The notes under the pieces are model-generated. The model made no database searches, was not told the origin of the DNA, and saw nothing but the letters and a program-made list of their open reading frames with translations. Positions 1-13,000 of a DNA stretch of 64,000 nt are shown here, piece after piece. The translations under genes were made by a program, and so were the position numbers. This DNA comes from Onthophagus taurus (lineage: Eukaryota > Arthropoda > Insecta > Coleoptera > Scarabaeidae), in the NCBI RefSeq assembly GCF_036711975.1, contig NC_091967.1:10416001-10480000 (forward strand), read 5' to 3'. Numbering within the stretch: position 1 is the first letter of the stretch; every line of letters begins with the position of its first letter.

Positions 1-27
1 AGCATCCTTTTTATTCTCTAAAAACAG

Positions 28-1014
28 AGCCGGTGAATAGCGTCGTTCCGAGGCTGACTTCTGGCGATAAAATTCGCACAAAAGACGTGGACGTAAAACG
101 GAACTATACCGCCACTCTATTGTGTCCAATGCAATCGTATCCCGTACCTACATTCAGGTATATATGTAAATGTTTAAATTATCGATATGAATTGGGTAGG
201 ATTATATAGGTGTTGAGAAAAGGTTACATATTCTATTTATAATACTCATCAGAAGGTGAAAACAACTACTTGAAATGAATACTTTTTGTAGAAACGAATT
301 TCTCCGAATATCCCTAGACTTTGGCGAATAGCTATATTGATAGATCTCTCATAAAATATACAAAACTTAGGGCTTTTGCAATTTTTGCTAGGAACTAGAA
401 ATCATAATTGGTTTTTCATAACCTTTCGTCTTATCATCCGGAACTATTATGCTGCAAAATATTTCTTTAGAGATTTACTTCGCTTCAACTTGTATTGTTT
501 GTTCATCTTTGCCTCCCTTCCTTAAGATCAATAGGGAAAAATTTTCTGATAACAGCAATAACTGTCGTTGAGACTATACAGTTTGCTGACGAAATCTGTT
601 GATAACTTTCATTTACTCTGGTCAGGATATCTTGGTGCTGTTTGTAAAAATATGATTAAGCTGACAATACAAATATTGTAGCTCAATTATTAACAGCACA
701 TAAACTTTAGCGCTGTTTTAATATTTCTACGGTAATCTCAATTGATTTGCCGACTTTTGCTATATTTAATTTTTTTGCTTCTTTTGATGAGTATTATAGA
801 CGCATAGAATATTCTACCTGTTTTATAGACCCTTATATATATTTTCGAAAAAATACAATCCGGACGTCTTATTTTATGTGACATTCTCAGAACCAATAAG
901 TAGCGTAGGTCCGCGATTGACAACTAGCGATCAATGGCAAGTCGTCCTCGCCAGGATATCACAGGAAGTGACGCTGTTCTGTCCTGGGCAAGCATTTCCT
1001 GTTCCGAGACATAG
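28..1014 (+). CDS. Dscam1: Dscam1 exon-6 variants, outlying pair (28-157, 891-1014)
   Basis: Two variant exons coding the N-terminal half of Ig3. Both follow an AG acceptor, start in phase 1 (the G of the first Glu codon comes from the upstream exon) and end in phase 2 before GT. The first reads [10 protein letters not shown]...[14 protein letters not shown] (130 nt); the second reads [10 protein letters not shown]...[14 protein letters not shown] (124 nt). The conserved Cys is the B-strand cysteine of Ig3. Its partner is in the constant exon at 7682, which begins W-Y-K-F. More variants may lie upstream. The 733 nt between them (158-890) contain no third exon that I can defend. Confidence 0.9.
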
Positions 1015-4000
1015 GTAAACAAGCCACCGTCTATATTGACCCTATTTGAACATAATGGAAGTAAATTGATTGTTGAAACAACTTTTTTTTGAAGTCTTCG
1101 TTAATATGATTGAATCCTAAAGAATATGAATAAGGGTATCCTATATTTAGCGTGAAATAAATTAACTCACCCTGAAATATTTTTTTTTTATAAATAGAAC
1201 CGGTTGGAACTGCAAAACCAAAATTACCCCCAATTGAAAAGTATCGCACTCTCGAAGTTATGCTGAAAAAATCTCTTCCATTACTTTGTCCAGTTCAAGC
1301 TTTTCCAGTACCTAAATACAGGTAATTTACTCTGAGAATCTATTTTTAAATATATGTGAGCGAGGGTACCTTATATTCAATAAAATTATTAAAAAAATCA
1401 AAATTTTACATACATTTTTATACAAATAGAACCTGTTGGAACAGTGAAACCTAAATTACCTACAATAGAAAAATTACGTCTTCTGGAAGTTCCCGTAAAC
1501 AAATCTCTTCCGTTGCTTTGTCCTGCTCAAGCTTTTCCAGTACCAAAATACAGGTAAAAATTTAATATCATTGATTTTCACGTAAGAAGCAGGTCAATTA
1601 TTTCATTTTTTTAAAATATAAATACTTTCGCTTCTATTAAGTATCAACTAATAAGATATTTACGTTTAGAACCTGTTGGAACTGCTAAGCCTAAATTTCC
1701 TTCAATCGACAAACTGCGAGCATTTGAAGCTTCCGTTGAGAAACCGTTAACTTTAATGTGCCCAGCTCAAGCGTACCCAGTTCCAAAATACAGGTAATAG
1801 AAGCGAAATAATTAGATTAAAATTCGAATTTTAATAACAATACAATAAATTATACATTTAGAACCTGTTGGAACAGCAAAACCTAAATTCTCATCAATCG
1901 ACAAATTGAACGCCTTTGAAGCGTTAGTTACAGAACCGTTAACTTTAATATGCCCAGCTCAAGCGTACCCAGTTCCAAAATACAGGTAATATAAATAGAT
2001 TTTAATTGCTATCTTTAAAAGTCATAAATTGTATATTTAGAACCTGTTGGAACAGCAAAACCCAAGTTCCCATCTGTAGATAAGTCACGTACTTTTGATG
2101 CTTTCGTTCATAAACCGGTAACGTTGATGTGCCCTGCTCAAGCGTTTCCTGTCCCTAAGCATAGGTAACTATCTCGTTATTAAATTAGAAATTTGGATAA
2201 ATCTTTGCAGAACCAGTGGGAACTCGTTCCCCAAAATTATTATCATCAGCTAAATTAACATGGTTCGAAGAAAAATCGGGTAAAAACTTATCCCTCTTGT
2301 GCCAGGCTCAAGGGTACCCAACACCCGTGTTTAGGTAAATACTTATTTTTTTCTATTGACAATCTTTAGAGCCCGTCGGAGGTAGAGCACCAACCTTAAC
2401 ATCAAACGTTGTTGGCACCAGCGTCAAAGAAATGTCCGAGAAAAATATTGTATTATTTTGTCAAGCCCAAGGGTATCCCACACCTTTGTTCAGGTATTTT
2501 ATTTTCAATTACTGTTTTTCGAATCAAAAGAAACATTCTCGATTTTTAATAGAACCCGTTGGAAGTAGGGCACCTACTTTAACATCTAACTTTGTTAGTA
2601 CCGGCGTTAAGGAAACGTCAAAAACAGACATTGCTTTACTCTGTCAAGCACAGGGATATCCAACTCCATTATTTAGGTAATAAATTTAATTTTTTCTTTC
2701 AATATGACTATCGTTAAATTAAAATCAAGGGTACCCCATTTTATTCAGACCCCATCTTATTTTATTTTGATTTCTTTATGGTGATTTTTTAAATAGAACC
2801 AGTTGGAAGTAGAGCACCCACGCTAACATCTAATTTTGTAATCACCGGGACCATAGAAACTGCTAAAACTGATATTGCTTTATTGTGTCAAGCTCAAGGA
2901 TACCCTACACCATTATTTAGGTATTAAATCTTTCCTAATTGGTACGCATTTTTTTATTTAGAACCTCTGGGAAGTAGAGCACCCACTCTAACGTCTAATT
3001 TTATCAGCGGAGCAAAAGCTGCTTTCAAAACAGACATTGCTTTATTTTGTCAAGCTCAGGGGTACCCTACGCCTTTCTTCAGGTACTGTAACGTTCTAGT
3101 TTGAATTTTCTTTTTGTAGAACCTGTGGGTACGAGAGCACCTCGTTTAGCCGCCGATGTAAAAAGTGTAACAATAGAAAAACCAAATAGCCACAGTATTA
3201 GTCTTCTGTGTCAAGCTCAAGGGTACCCAATGCCTGCTTTTAGGTAACCTATATTTATTTTTAAATATCAATTTTATTGGATTTTGATGTGTTAGAGCCG
3301 GTTGGTGTAAAAGGGCCGGTATTTTCAACTGACAACCTAATAAATGCTTTCGCGAGATCATCCAGCACGAGCTTTGCCCTTCTGTGCCAGGCGCAAGGGT
3401 TACCCGTTCCCAAATTTAAGTAAGTCGATATTTATTTCATCTAATTTTCCGCTAGAACCGGTTGGAACCAAAACGCCAACGTTTCCTAACGACATAACTA
3501 TTATGGGCTACACGCGACAGATGGGACAAACTTTAACGTTACTTTGTCCCGCACAAGCAATGCCAATACCGACATATAGGTAAAACATTATTTTCGATTA
3601 TTTCAAATATAAGCGTACCCTATCTTTTAGCATTTAATATCTGTTTAAATTTTATGAGTATTTATAAGAACATTTAGTTTTCTTCAGAGCCTTTAGGGTC
3701 AAAATCACCAACGTTTTCTAGTACATCGCGAAGCTTTTCTTATACGATGACACAAAACACTAGCTTTGCATTGTTATGTCCTGCTCAAGCTCTTCCAATT
3801 CCTACATACAGGTAGGTAAATTATAAATAAAAAAAATTAATGCATAAAATCCAGTAAAAAAGTTGCATATTTTTAGTAATATTTTGCTGCCCGTTCATAA
3901 AGCTTAATAAAATAAATCTACCATTTTTAATCTATTTAATCCAACATTAAGGCAGGAGCACACACCCCAGACAGTTTTAATATTACAGAACCGGTTGGAA

Positions 4001-7000
4001 GTAAAGCCCCCTCTTTTACGAACGATCTAAAAAGCATGGGGTATGAACGCCAACTCCAACAAAGCTTTGCACTACTATGCCCGGCTCAATCATTACCATT
4101 ACCAACATTTAGGTAGGCTTTTATCTCTTTTAAAATCTTACAAAACTGCTTTTTTACTTCCTATTCAGAACCGATGGGGTTAAAACCGCCAGTTTTCCCG
4201 TCGGAATCGTCGAGTTTTACGTACTCAAAGCGCTCGAAAACCATCTTTGCGCTACTCTGCCCGGCTCAAGCTCTTCCTATCCCAACGTATAGGTAACTGC
4301 ACGTTTTTATTGTGAAAATCTCATTCTTTAGAACCAATCGGAATGAAAGCTCCGAGCTTCTCGCACGACGCATCGAGCGTATCTTATACCTACTTGAAAC
4401 CGATTGGAACAAATTTCGCGTTGATCTGCCCGGCTCAAGCATTACCCATCCCGAGTTTTAGGTAATTGTTAATTTAGTTTTTGGTGTTTAGAACCAGTGG
4501 GGTTAAAAGCTCCATCATTTTCGAATGACGCAACTAGTAGCTCTTATACAAGAGCTGTAGGACACGGTTTCGGCCTTTTATGTCAAGCTCAATCTTTCCC
4601 CGTGCCCAAATTTAGGTACGTTTACTTTTGGGTACCTTATCCCATATTTATTATTAATTGTAGTTTATTGTGGATGTTCTATTTTGTTTGTTAGAGCCTT
4701 TGGGGTTAAAAGCTCCTACGTTTTCTGGAACGTCTCGTATATTTTCTCTTAAAGTTGGAATTAAAGAAAGCTTTGCTATATTATGTCCTGCTCAAGCTTT
4801 ACCAGTTCCATCTTTCAGGTAGGTTAAATATATAGATTATATTAGGATTTAACACGGTGCCTATCCCTACATTTAGGATTTTTAATATAATTTAGAAAAA
4901 TAATATTTATTTTTGTTTGATTAGAACCGTTGGGTTTGAAAGCTCCGAGTTTTTCTTCCGATTCCAAGACATTCTCATTTGATAGGAGATTTAATACAAG
5001 CTTTGCTCTACTTTGTCCGGCCCAAGCTTTACCAGTTCCACATTTTAGGTACTATTATAAAAATAACTTCGAACTATTAATTGATGGGGTACTCTTCCTA
5101 TTTTGAATGTTAAATCTAACCTGATTTAAAATCATTCTTTTTAGAGCCCATTGGAGGAGTGCCTCCCAAAGTAAAAGAGGTAGATGTCATGAAAAAGTCA
5201 GTATTGCAAGCCGCCACGTCCTCGTTGACGTGTCCAGCTCAAAGCTTTCCACCTCCTGCGTTCAGGTAATTTTAGTTTATCCCCTTGCATTCACACATTT
5301 TCTGGGCGCTTTTCGTAGAACTCAAGCTTTTTATGACATGTTGTTCGTATTTATAGAACCTACCAATAATATAGCACCGAAAGCCTTAGATGACAAATAC
5401 GGCTTTGCTAAACTCTTCACAGCACGCAACTTAACGGTGTTTTTAACGTGTCAAGTCGTGGGGTACCCTGTCCCAAAGTTTAGGTATGTTTAAAATTGTT
5501 CATACATAGTTGGTTTCTTGTAAATATTTAGAACCCACTGGAAATGTTCCACCGAAAATTTCTGGCGAACGTTACGAAGGAGGAAAATTAAAATTTTTTC
5601 TGTTGAACTCGTTCGTTGTGCTTACGTGTGATGTTGTGGGATATCCTGTTCCAATATACAAGTAGGTAAAAATAACAATTTTTTTTGGTTGGCACATTTT
5701 AAGTTAACAATTTATCAAACTATTATTCTTATTATTATTTTATATATTGGATAACAAGCGGCTCTTGTTTCAGAGCCTACAAATAATATGCCTCCAAAAG
5801 CCATAGACCAAAAGATCAGATTTACAATGCTTTCTGTGCCTAAGAATGAAACGATTTTTTTGATGTGTCCCGTCGTTGGGTACCCTGTTCCTTTATTCAT
5901 GTGAGTGCCTTTTATTAAGTAATTTTTGAACGGTTTTTTTTTAACTTCCAATTAATTATAATTGATGTTAAGGTTAATAGAGTTTAATATTTAGAGCCAA
6001 CGGGAAATATTGCTCCAAAAATATCTGGATCGAAATATGATGGTGGCAAAATATACAGCTACTTTTGCAATAGAACCGTCTTCATGACTTGCGACATCGT
6101 AGGGTACCCAATTCCAAAATACAGGTAGTCATACTACTACATAATAATAAAAATAGAAAGAACATACATCTAAGCATAAATCGATCTCAAAAATGAGTGA
6201 TTAATATTATTACAGAACCAACTAATAATGTACCACCAAAAAAAGTTGGGGCTGAATTTGGTGGTTGGAGAGTACTCTCAATACCAAAAATTGAAAACGC
6301 TTGGTTAACATGTCAAGTTACCGGTTTTCCTGTTCCAAGATTTTTGTGAGTAGGAATTCCACCACGTCTTATAAAGTAAAAAAAAAACTCCCTCGATAAA
6401 TATTTTAAAAAGGTGTCCATAAAAACTTTCTTTTCAGTTACGTTTCTGCAATATCAGGTACGTCCATCTTTTTTTTGCATATTCACGTTTTTTAGGTCGT
6501 CTCTTCAAAGCCAAGGGCAAGGTAATTTTCACAAAAGCATTCGTATTCTCGTTTCTCCCTTCCATTTGAGACGAAAGGTCAGCGAAAGTTCATTTTCAGA
6601 ACCGACGAACAACGTCGCCCCGAAAAAAGACACTGAGAACTTCAAAGGGTGGAAAGTCGTGGACGTTCCTATTAAGCACGTTGCCTGGTTAACTTGTCAA
6701 GTAACAGGTTATCCCGTTCCGAAATTTTCGTAAGTTTTTCCTTTTTTATAGCCATTCTGAGACCCACACACACGCTAAGTTTTGTTAGATTTCACTGTTT
6801 TATTTTTAATTGGTACTCATTTAGATGCGGGTAAGTGTTTTTGCATGATTGGCGTGTATAGGATTCTGTATTTTTATTTCTTTAATTTTGGCTTACCCAT
6901 ATTCCATTGTTCACGCAATTATGTTTAAACTAAATGTTTAGATAAAACGGAAAATGCAGAATCCTAATCGCTAACTATATTTCAGAGCCCACAAATAACA

Positions 7001-10000
7001 TATCACCTAAACTGGTTGGGGAAAGAACTTTGGGAAAGGTTCTTACAGCGCCTTTGAACGTTACTGTTTCTCTACTTTGTCCTATTGTTGGATTTCCTTT
7101 ACCCGTTTTTAAGTAAGTTTATTGGCGTGGAATAGATTTTAGTAGTTCCTTTCTGTATGTGTTCAAACACTTTAAGTTTGCTTGTGACGTCATAGGGTAC
7201 TCTATTTCAAAATTTAGTTACGATATCAAATTTGTTAACATTTCTGTTAGAACCAACGGGTGGTACTTCACCGAAATTATCAGGAGATGGTTGGAATAAA
7301 AATTCAGCTAAACTGGGTGCTAACCTAGCGTTACTCTGTGATGCTCAAGCTTACCCAGCACCGAAAAAAAGGTAGTGTTACTTCTCTTTTATGATTGAAC
7401 GCAAACAGGCATTTCTAGGGTTTTCCTCCAAATAATAATAGGTACGTATTGAATTTGCTTAATTTAAATTTTCAGAGCCTACAGGGTCTGTAGGGCCAAG
7501 ATTAAAAAGTCGTACGATCGATATTAAAATCGTCGCAGTAAATACGAGCGTTGTGATTTTATGCCCAGCGCAAAGCTTTCCGGTTCCAGCTTTTAGGTAA
7601 AACAGAGTCGTATTAATTCTAGTTTTTTCATTTATTTCTTCAAAAATAGTGATTTTACAATGAGTTCTCTTTTTGTTACAGATGGTACAAATTCGTTGAA
7701 GGAACTAACAGGAAACAAGTTATCCAATTGAACGACAGGATTCATCAGGTAGCCGGCACGTTGATCATAAAAGAAGCTTTAGTTGAAGATTCCGGAAAAT
7801 ATTTGTGCGTGGTCAACAACTCTGTTGGTGGAGAAAGCGTTGAAACCGTTCTGACTGTCACTGCACCATTAAAAGCTAACGTTGATCCACCTGTTCAAAC
7901 TATTGATTTTGGTAGACCTGCTGTCTTCACTTGCAACTTCGAAGGTAAGATTATAAATTATAATTACGAAATTAAAATTAAAATATTTATTTCTTTAAAG
8001 GTAATCCAATCAAGACAATCAGTTGGCTTAAGGATGGCCACCCATTAGACCATACCGAATCAGTCCTTCGTATTGAATCCGTCCGCAAAGAAGATAAAGG
8101 CATGTACCAATGTTTTATTAGAAACGATCAAGAGAGTGCAGAAGCCAGCGCTGAACTTAAATTGGGAGGCCGTTTCGACCCACCTTTCATCCGTCAATCA
8201 TTCGCTGAGGAAGTACTTGAACCGGGAGCGTCCGTTTTCTTAAAATGCGTAGCTGGAGGAACTCCTACCCCTGAAATCACTTGGGAACTCGACGGGCGAA
8301 GACTTTCGAATAACGACAGATACCAAATTGGGCAATACATCAAAGCTGAAGGCGACGTTGTTTCTGTTCTCAACATCTCTGCAATTCATACCAACGATGG
8401 TGGTTTATACAGATGCATCGCTAGTAGCAAGGTTGGATCCGTTGAACACGCCGCAAGAATTAATGTTAAGGGACATCCACACGTTAGAGCTATGGAAAAG
8501 CAGACCATTGTTGCTGGTGGTACATTGGTTGTGCATTGTCCTGTTGCTGGGTATCCTATTGAATCAATTATTTGGGAAAGAGGTTTGTGGTAGAAATGGC
8601 TAAAAGATATTGATTTTAAAGGAATTGTTTTTGTTTAGATGGCCGTGTTTTACCAATCAATAGAAAACAGAAAGTCTTCACCAGTAACGGAACTTTGATT
8701 ATTGTTGATGTCGAAAGAGGATCTGACCAAGCATCTTATACTTGCGTTGCCAAAAGCCCACAAGGATTCACTGATAGAAACACCGTTGAAGTCCAAGTCA
8801 TGGGTAAGTTATTGTTTTTAATTACCAAATTTGTTTCTTTGAAAGAAGGAAGATTATTATCATAATTGATGAAAAAATCTTTCTTTTATCATTGTGAGGT
8901 TACAAAATTTTTCTTCGATTCTTTAATTAAAATTAATTCGTGTGTGTGAGAAACAGAATTAGTAAAGAACAGTAATAAGAGGAAAAATTTTGTATATTTT
9001 TTTGAACAGGTACAGGAGAATCCATAAAGATAGGGATTATTTTTAATTGATTTTTGTGTATGACGATCTGGTAAAAACCAGTTGAGACATTGTAAAAATT
9101 CCTTTCAGCAGTTCGGGAATAAAAAACACTAAAAAGCAGGTAAGACGGGTACAAACAATAGCTTTGCCAAGCGAAAAAAACATCATTCATGAACATCTAC
9201 TCATCGCCTGAGCTATAGTCGGGCTAGTTTTTAGTTGTTTTTTCATTGAGAATTTTCATTCTACTTCGATCTTGCCAACAAAACCTACTTCTTACGTGGT
9301 TAGAATAGAAACGCCGTTACGGTGCACTCTGCGGATAACTTTCTCGAAAATATTCAAATTGTTGCCGTCTTCAAATTTAAAATTTCTTAATTTTCTTAAA
9401 TCAACTACCGATTAAAAAAGTTTTTTTGATTTTTATTTTCAAATACTCCAATTTTACACATCTATAGTACTTCCCCAGATCACAGCATTCGATTTTGGAG
9501 AGAATCCAATAAACGAAGGCGAACTAGTTTCGGTACAGTGCATAATTTCCAAAGGAGACCTTCCATTGTCGATTCACTGGAGTTTCCAAGGTAAACCCAT
9601 AGATAACCTTTCCACCGGAATTTCCTCCTGGCAAATGAACAAGAGAATAAGCATTCTGAGCATAGATTCTGTAAACGCGGACCACGCTGGAGAATATTCC
9701 TGTACAGCCCAGAATCAAGCAGGAAGTGCAGCTCACTCAGCTTATTTAAACGTCAACGGTACATTACATTTTCGCACGCGAATAAGCATACTAAAACGCA
9801 CTCGCTTTAATCCGCACATTTTTGTCTAAAAATAAATATAAAATCAATTAATTTTTTTTTCGCAGTTGTACCCCAAATTTCCCCTTTCACTTTCGAAGAT
9901 TCTGTTAACTCGGGCGAAACAGTTTCCATACAGTGTACAGTCGCTAAAGGTGACACTCCGCTTATTATTTCGTGGTCTTTAAATGGTAAAATGATCGATT

Positions 10001-13000
10001 CTCGAAATGGAATCACAATAATGACCATGAAAAGATTTAGCACATTAAATATTGATTCTGTACAAGAAATTCATAGCGGCCAATACACTTGTACTGCATC
10101 TAATATGGTTGGATCAACATCTTTTGATGCTAAATTAAATGTTAAGGGTACCGTTTTTATCCTGTTTTTTTGTAGAATGTTCTTTGTTGTTTTAGTTGTT
10201 TGTTAATATTGGACTATTCCTTTCTTCTTTGTTATTATAAGGGAAATTATTTCAAAGATATATTTTTGAAATACTTTCTTTTATTTACTGGACGTTTTAC
10301 AGTACCCCCTCATATAGCCCCTTTCGACTTCGGCAGTGAAAGTTTAAACGCTGGCGAATCAGCTTTTTTACACTGTAACATCAATAAGGGAGACCACCCG
10401 GTAAACATCGACTGGTTCCTAAACGGAAAGCAAATATCGAGTCTTTCGGGAATCGTGGTGAATCGTTACGACAAAAAAGTGAGTAGCCTAAGCATTTCTT
10501 CCGTCCAAGAGGAGCATAGCGGAAAGTACACTTGTAGAGCAACAAATTGGGCTGGCTCAGCTTACTACACCGCAATTTTAGCAGTCAATGGTTTGCAATT
10601 TTCGAGCAAATTACCACCGTTTTTTGTTTTTCACCTGTGCCTAAATGTCCATTAATCATCCTCCACGTAAAAGTCGATTTAATTTACATGTATTTGTCGT
10701 TACCTATGTGTGTAGTTTTCCCTCAAATCGTTCATTTCGATTTTGGTGAGGATTTCGTAAACGAGGGCGATGGAGTTTCAATTCAATGCACAGTATCTAA
10801 AGGAGATTATCCTTTGAATATCAGTTGGGCCCTAAATAATCGACCTATTCTACAGGACGAAGGGATAATGTTAAATCGCGTGTCAAAACGAGTCAGCACA
10901 TTGAGTATAGATAACGTTCAAGCGCATCATGCTGGCAATTATACTTGCATCGCAATTAACAAAGCTGGCAAAGATGAATATATGGCGAGTTTATCTGTGA
11001 ATGGTACTTTTAATGATTAATATTGTTATTAAATGCTAATTTAATCTTTATAAAATCTTTACTTTAACTATCCCTTATACCCTTATTTGTATAGATAAAC
11101 TTGTTTCAATATCTTTATCGATACAATTTATAATTTCTAGTTCCTCCTCATATATCCCCATTTGATTTCGGAAGTGATGTTTTAAATGCTGGAGAATTAG
11201 CTTCTTTATACTGTCGGGCTAAAGGCGATGACCCTATTTATTTCGAATGGTACCTCAATGGTGATCGTTTAGATGATCATCAAGGTATCAATGTGAATCA
11301 ATATGGAAGAAGAGTTAGCAACTTAAACATCGATTCCGTACAAGCTGAACACAGCGGAAAGTACACGTGCAAAGCGACTAATTCGGTTGGTTCCGCGTAT
11401 TACACAACGAATTTAGCAGTGAACGGTTTGACCTCAGTTTCTCATTTTTTTTGTTCTTTAATTCCCAAATTTAAAACAATTTTATTTAATTTTTTCTTGG
11501 CTTTACCTCTTTTCTATCGCAACATCTATTTTTAGTTCCACCATATATTTCTCCATTTGACATTGGACAAGATTCTGTTAATGCCGGTGATTCAGTTACA
11601 TTGTATTGTACCGTGAGCAAAGGCGACAATCCAATTACAGTCGAGTGGTACCTTAATGGCCACGTGCTTTCTAGTGGAGACGGAGTTTCTATCAGTTCTC
11701 ATGGACGGAAGGTCAATATACTTAGCATAGACTCTATTCGGGATAAGCACAGTGGAAAATATACTTGCAAAGCTACAAATTTTGCTGGTTCTGCTTATTA
11801 TACCACGAGTTTTGCTGTTAAAGGTTGGGTTAAATTTTGGTTTGTTTTATAATTTTGTTTAATCATATTGTTTTTTATTTGAAGCCATTTTAATCCATGA
11901 ATTAAAATCACATTCTCGATTTTTTTATAATTATTCAACTTTATTTTATGGGAATAAGCGCATTAAAGATAAAATGTAATGAAGTTTTACTTAAAATTCT
12001 GTGTTCGAAACTTTAACAAAGTTTATTCTTTGTTCTTTCTTTTTGTTTTGGATGGGGTAAAGTTTCGTAGGAAAATTTCCGAAAGTTGACTTGCATACGA
12101 TTGGGATTTTAAGTTAAAGCCCTGCAAACTTTTTACAATTTATGTAAGTTAATTCTTCTTGGTTCACGTTTTAAATAATGCATTATGCTTAAAATAGGTT
12201 ATAAATGATTTATTTGTGCGTTTATAACATTTTATAGTTCCCCCTCACATTGCGCCATTTGAATTAGGGAGTGATACATTGAACGCCGGTGAATCAACAT
12301 CACTTTATTGTATGTTAAACAAAGGTGATCATCCCGTTCAATTTAATTGGTACCTTAAAGGTGAAGAGATTTACAACTTTGAGGGAATTTCAATTACCCC
12401 TTTCGGCATCAAAGCTAGCATTCTCCATATCGATTCGATTCAAGCAAAGCATAGTGGAAAGTACACTTGTAAAGCAACCAATTTCGCTGGATCGGCGTAT
12501 TACACTACTAAGTTGCTTGTTAACGGTGATTTTTTTATTTACTGTTTTAATTAATATTTCGCATCATTATTTTGATTTAATTTTGATGTTATTTTTGATT
12601 ATTTATCAGTTCCTCCTCATATCACTCCATTTGATTTTGGAGGAGACAGTTTGAATGTCGGTGAAAGTGCTTCTTTGATGTGTACTGTTAATAAAGGCGA
12701 TCGACCCATTAATATCGATTGGTTTTTAAATGGAAAAAGTATTTATGGAGTACAAGGAGTTTCTTTGATTGATGTTGGTAAAAAAGGAAGTGTGTTAAAT
12801 ATTGATGCTGTTAATGCGGAACATGCTGGAAAATACACGTGTAGAGCATCAAATTTTGCCGGTTTAGCCTACTATACAACTCAACTATCTGTTAACGGTT
12901 ATTGAATTTTTTGTATTTAAAAAAAATCGAACCTGCTGTAAATATTCGCTTAATTATTTATTTATAGTTCCGCCCCAAATTGCTCCTCTTATTTTCACTG

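Larger units (their letters stand above)
1134..7202 (+). promoter_or_regulatory. Recurring GGGTACC-type core: candidate exon-6 selector sequences
   Basis: A short core, (G/C)GTACC(C/T) with close variants, recurs at a fairly fixed distance (about 50-90 nt) before variant acceptors. Intronic copies: 1134-1141, 1364-1370, 2729-2735, 3613-3620, 4630-4636, 4856-4867, 5087-5094, 6891-6898 and 7195-7202. Copies inside the coding end of the previous exon: 1771, 1963, 2312, 2471, 2898, 3060, 3221, 3397 and 5461; those at 5878 and 6102 lie farther away (107-110 nt). In known insect Dscam1 genes each exon-6 variant has an upstream selector that pairs with one docking site 5' of the cluster, which here lies outside the window. 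The assignment as selectors is inferred from position and recurrence. Confidence 0.55.

Noticed and set aside
158..890. Search for further exon-6 variants between the first two
   Set aside because: Short stretches with TAG followed by GAA occur (for example near 289), but none shows the EPxxxxxP...CxxQxxPxP pattern with a donor at the right distance.
8328..8603. Out-of-frame ORFs over the constant Ig exons (also 8194-8376 on the minus strand)
   Set aside because: They are shadows of the strongly supported Dscam1 exon 8001-8582.
12325..12654. A 109-codon plus-strand ORF spanning two exon-9 variants
   Set aside because: It runs in the wrong frame through the Ig7 exon at 12238-12525 and into the intron, with no domain signature.
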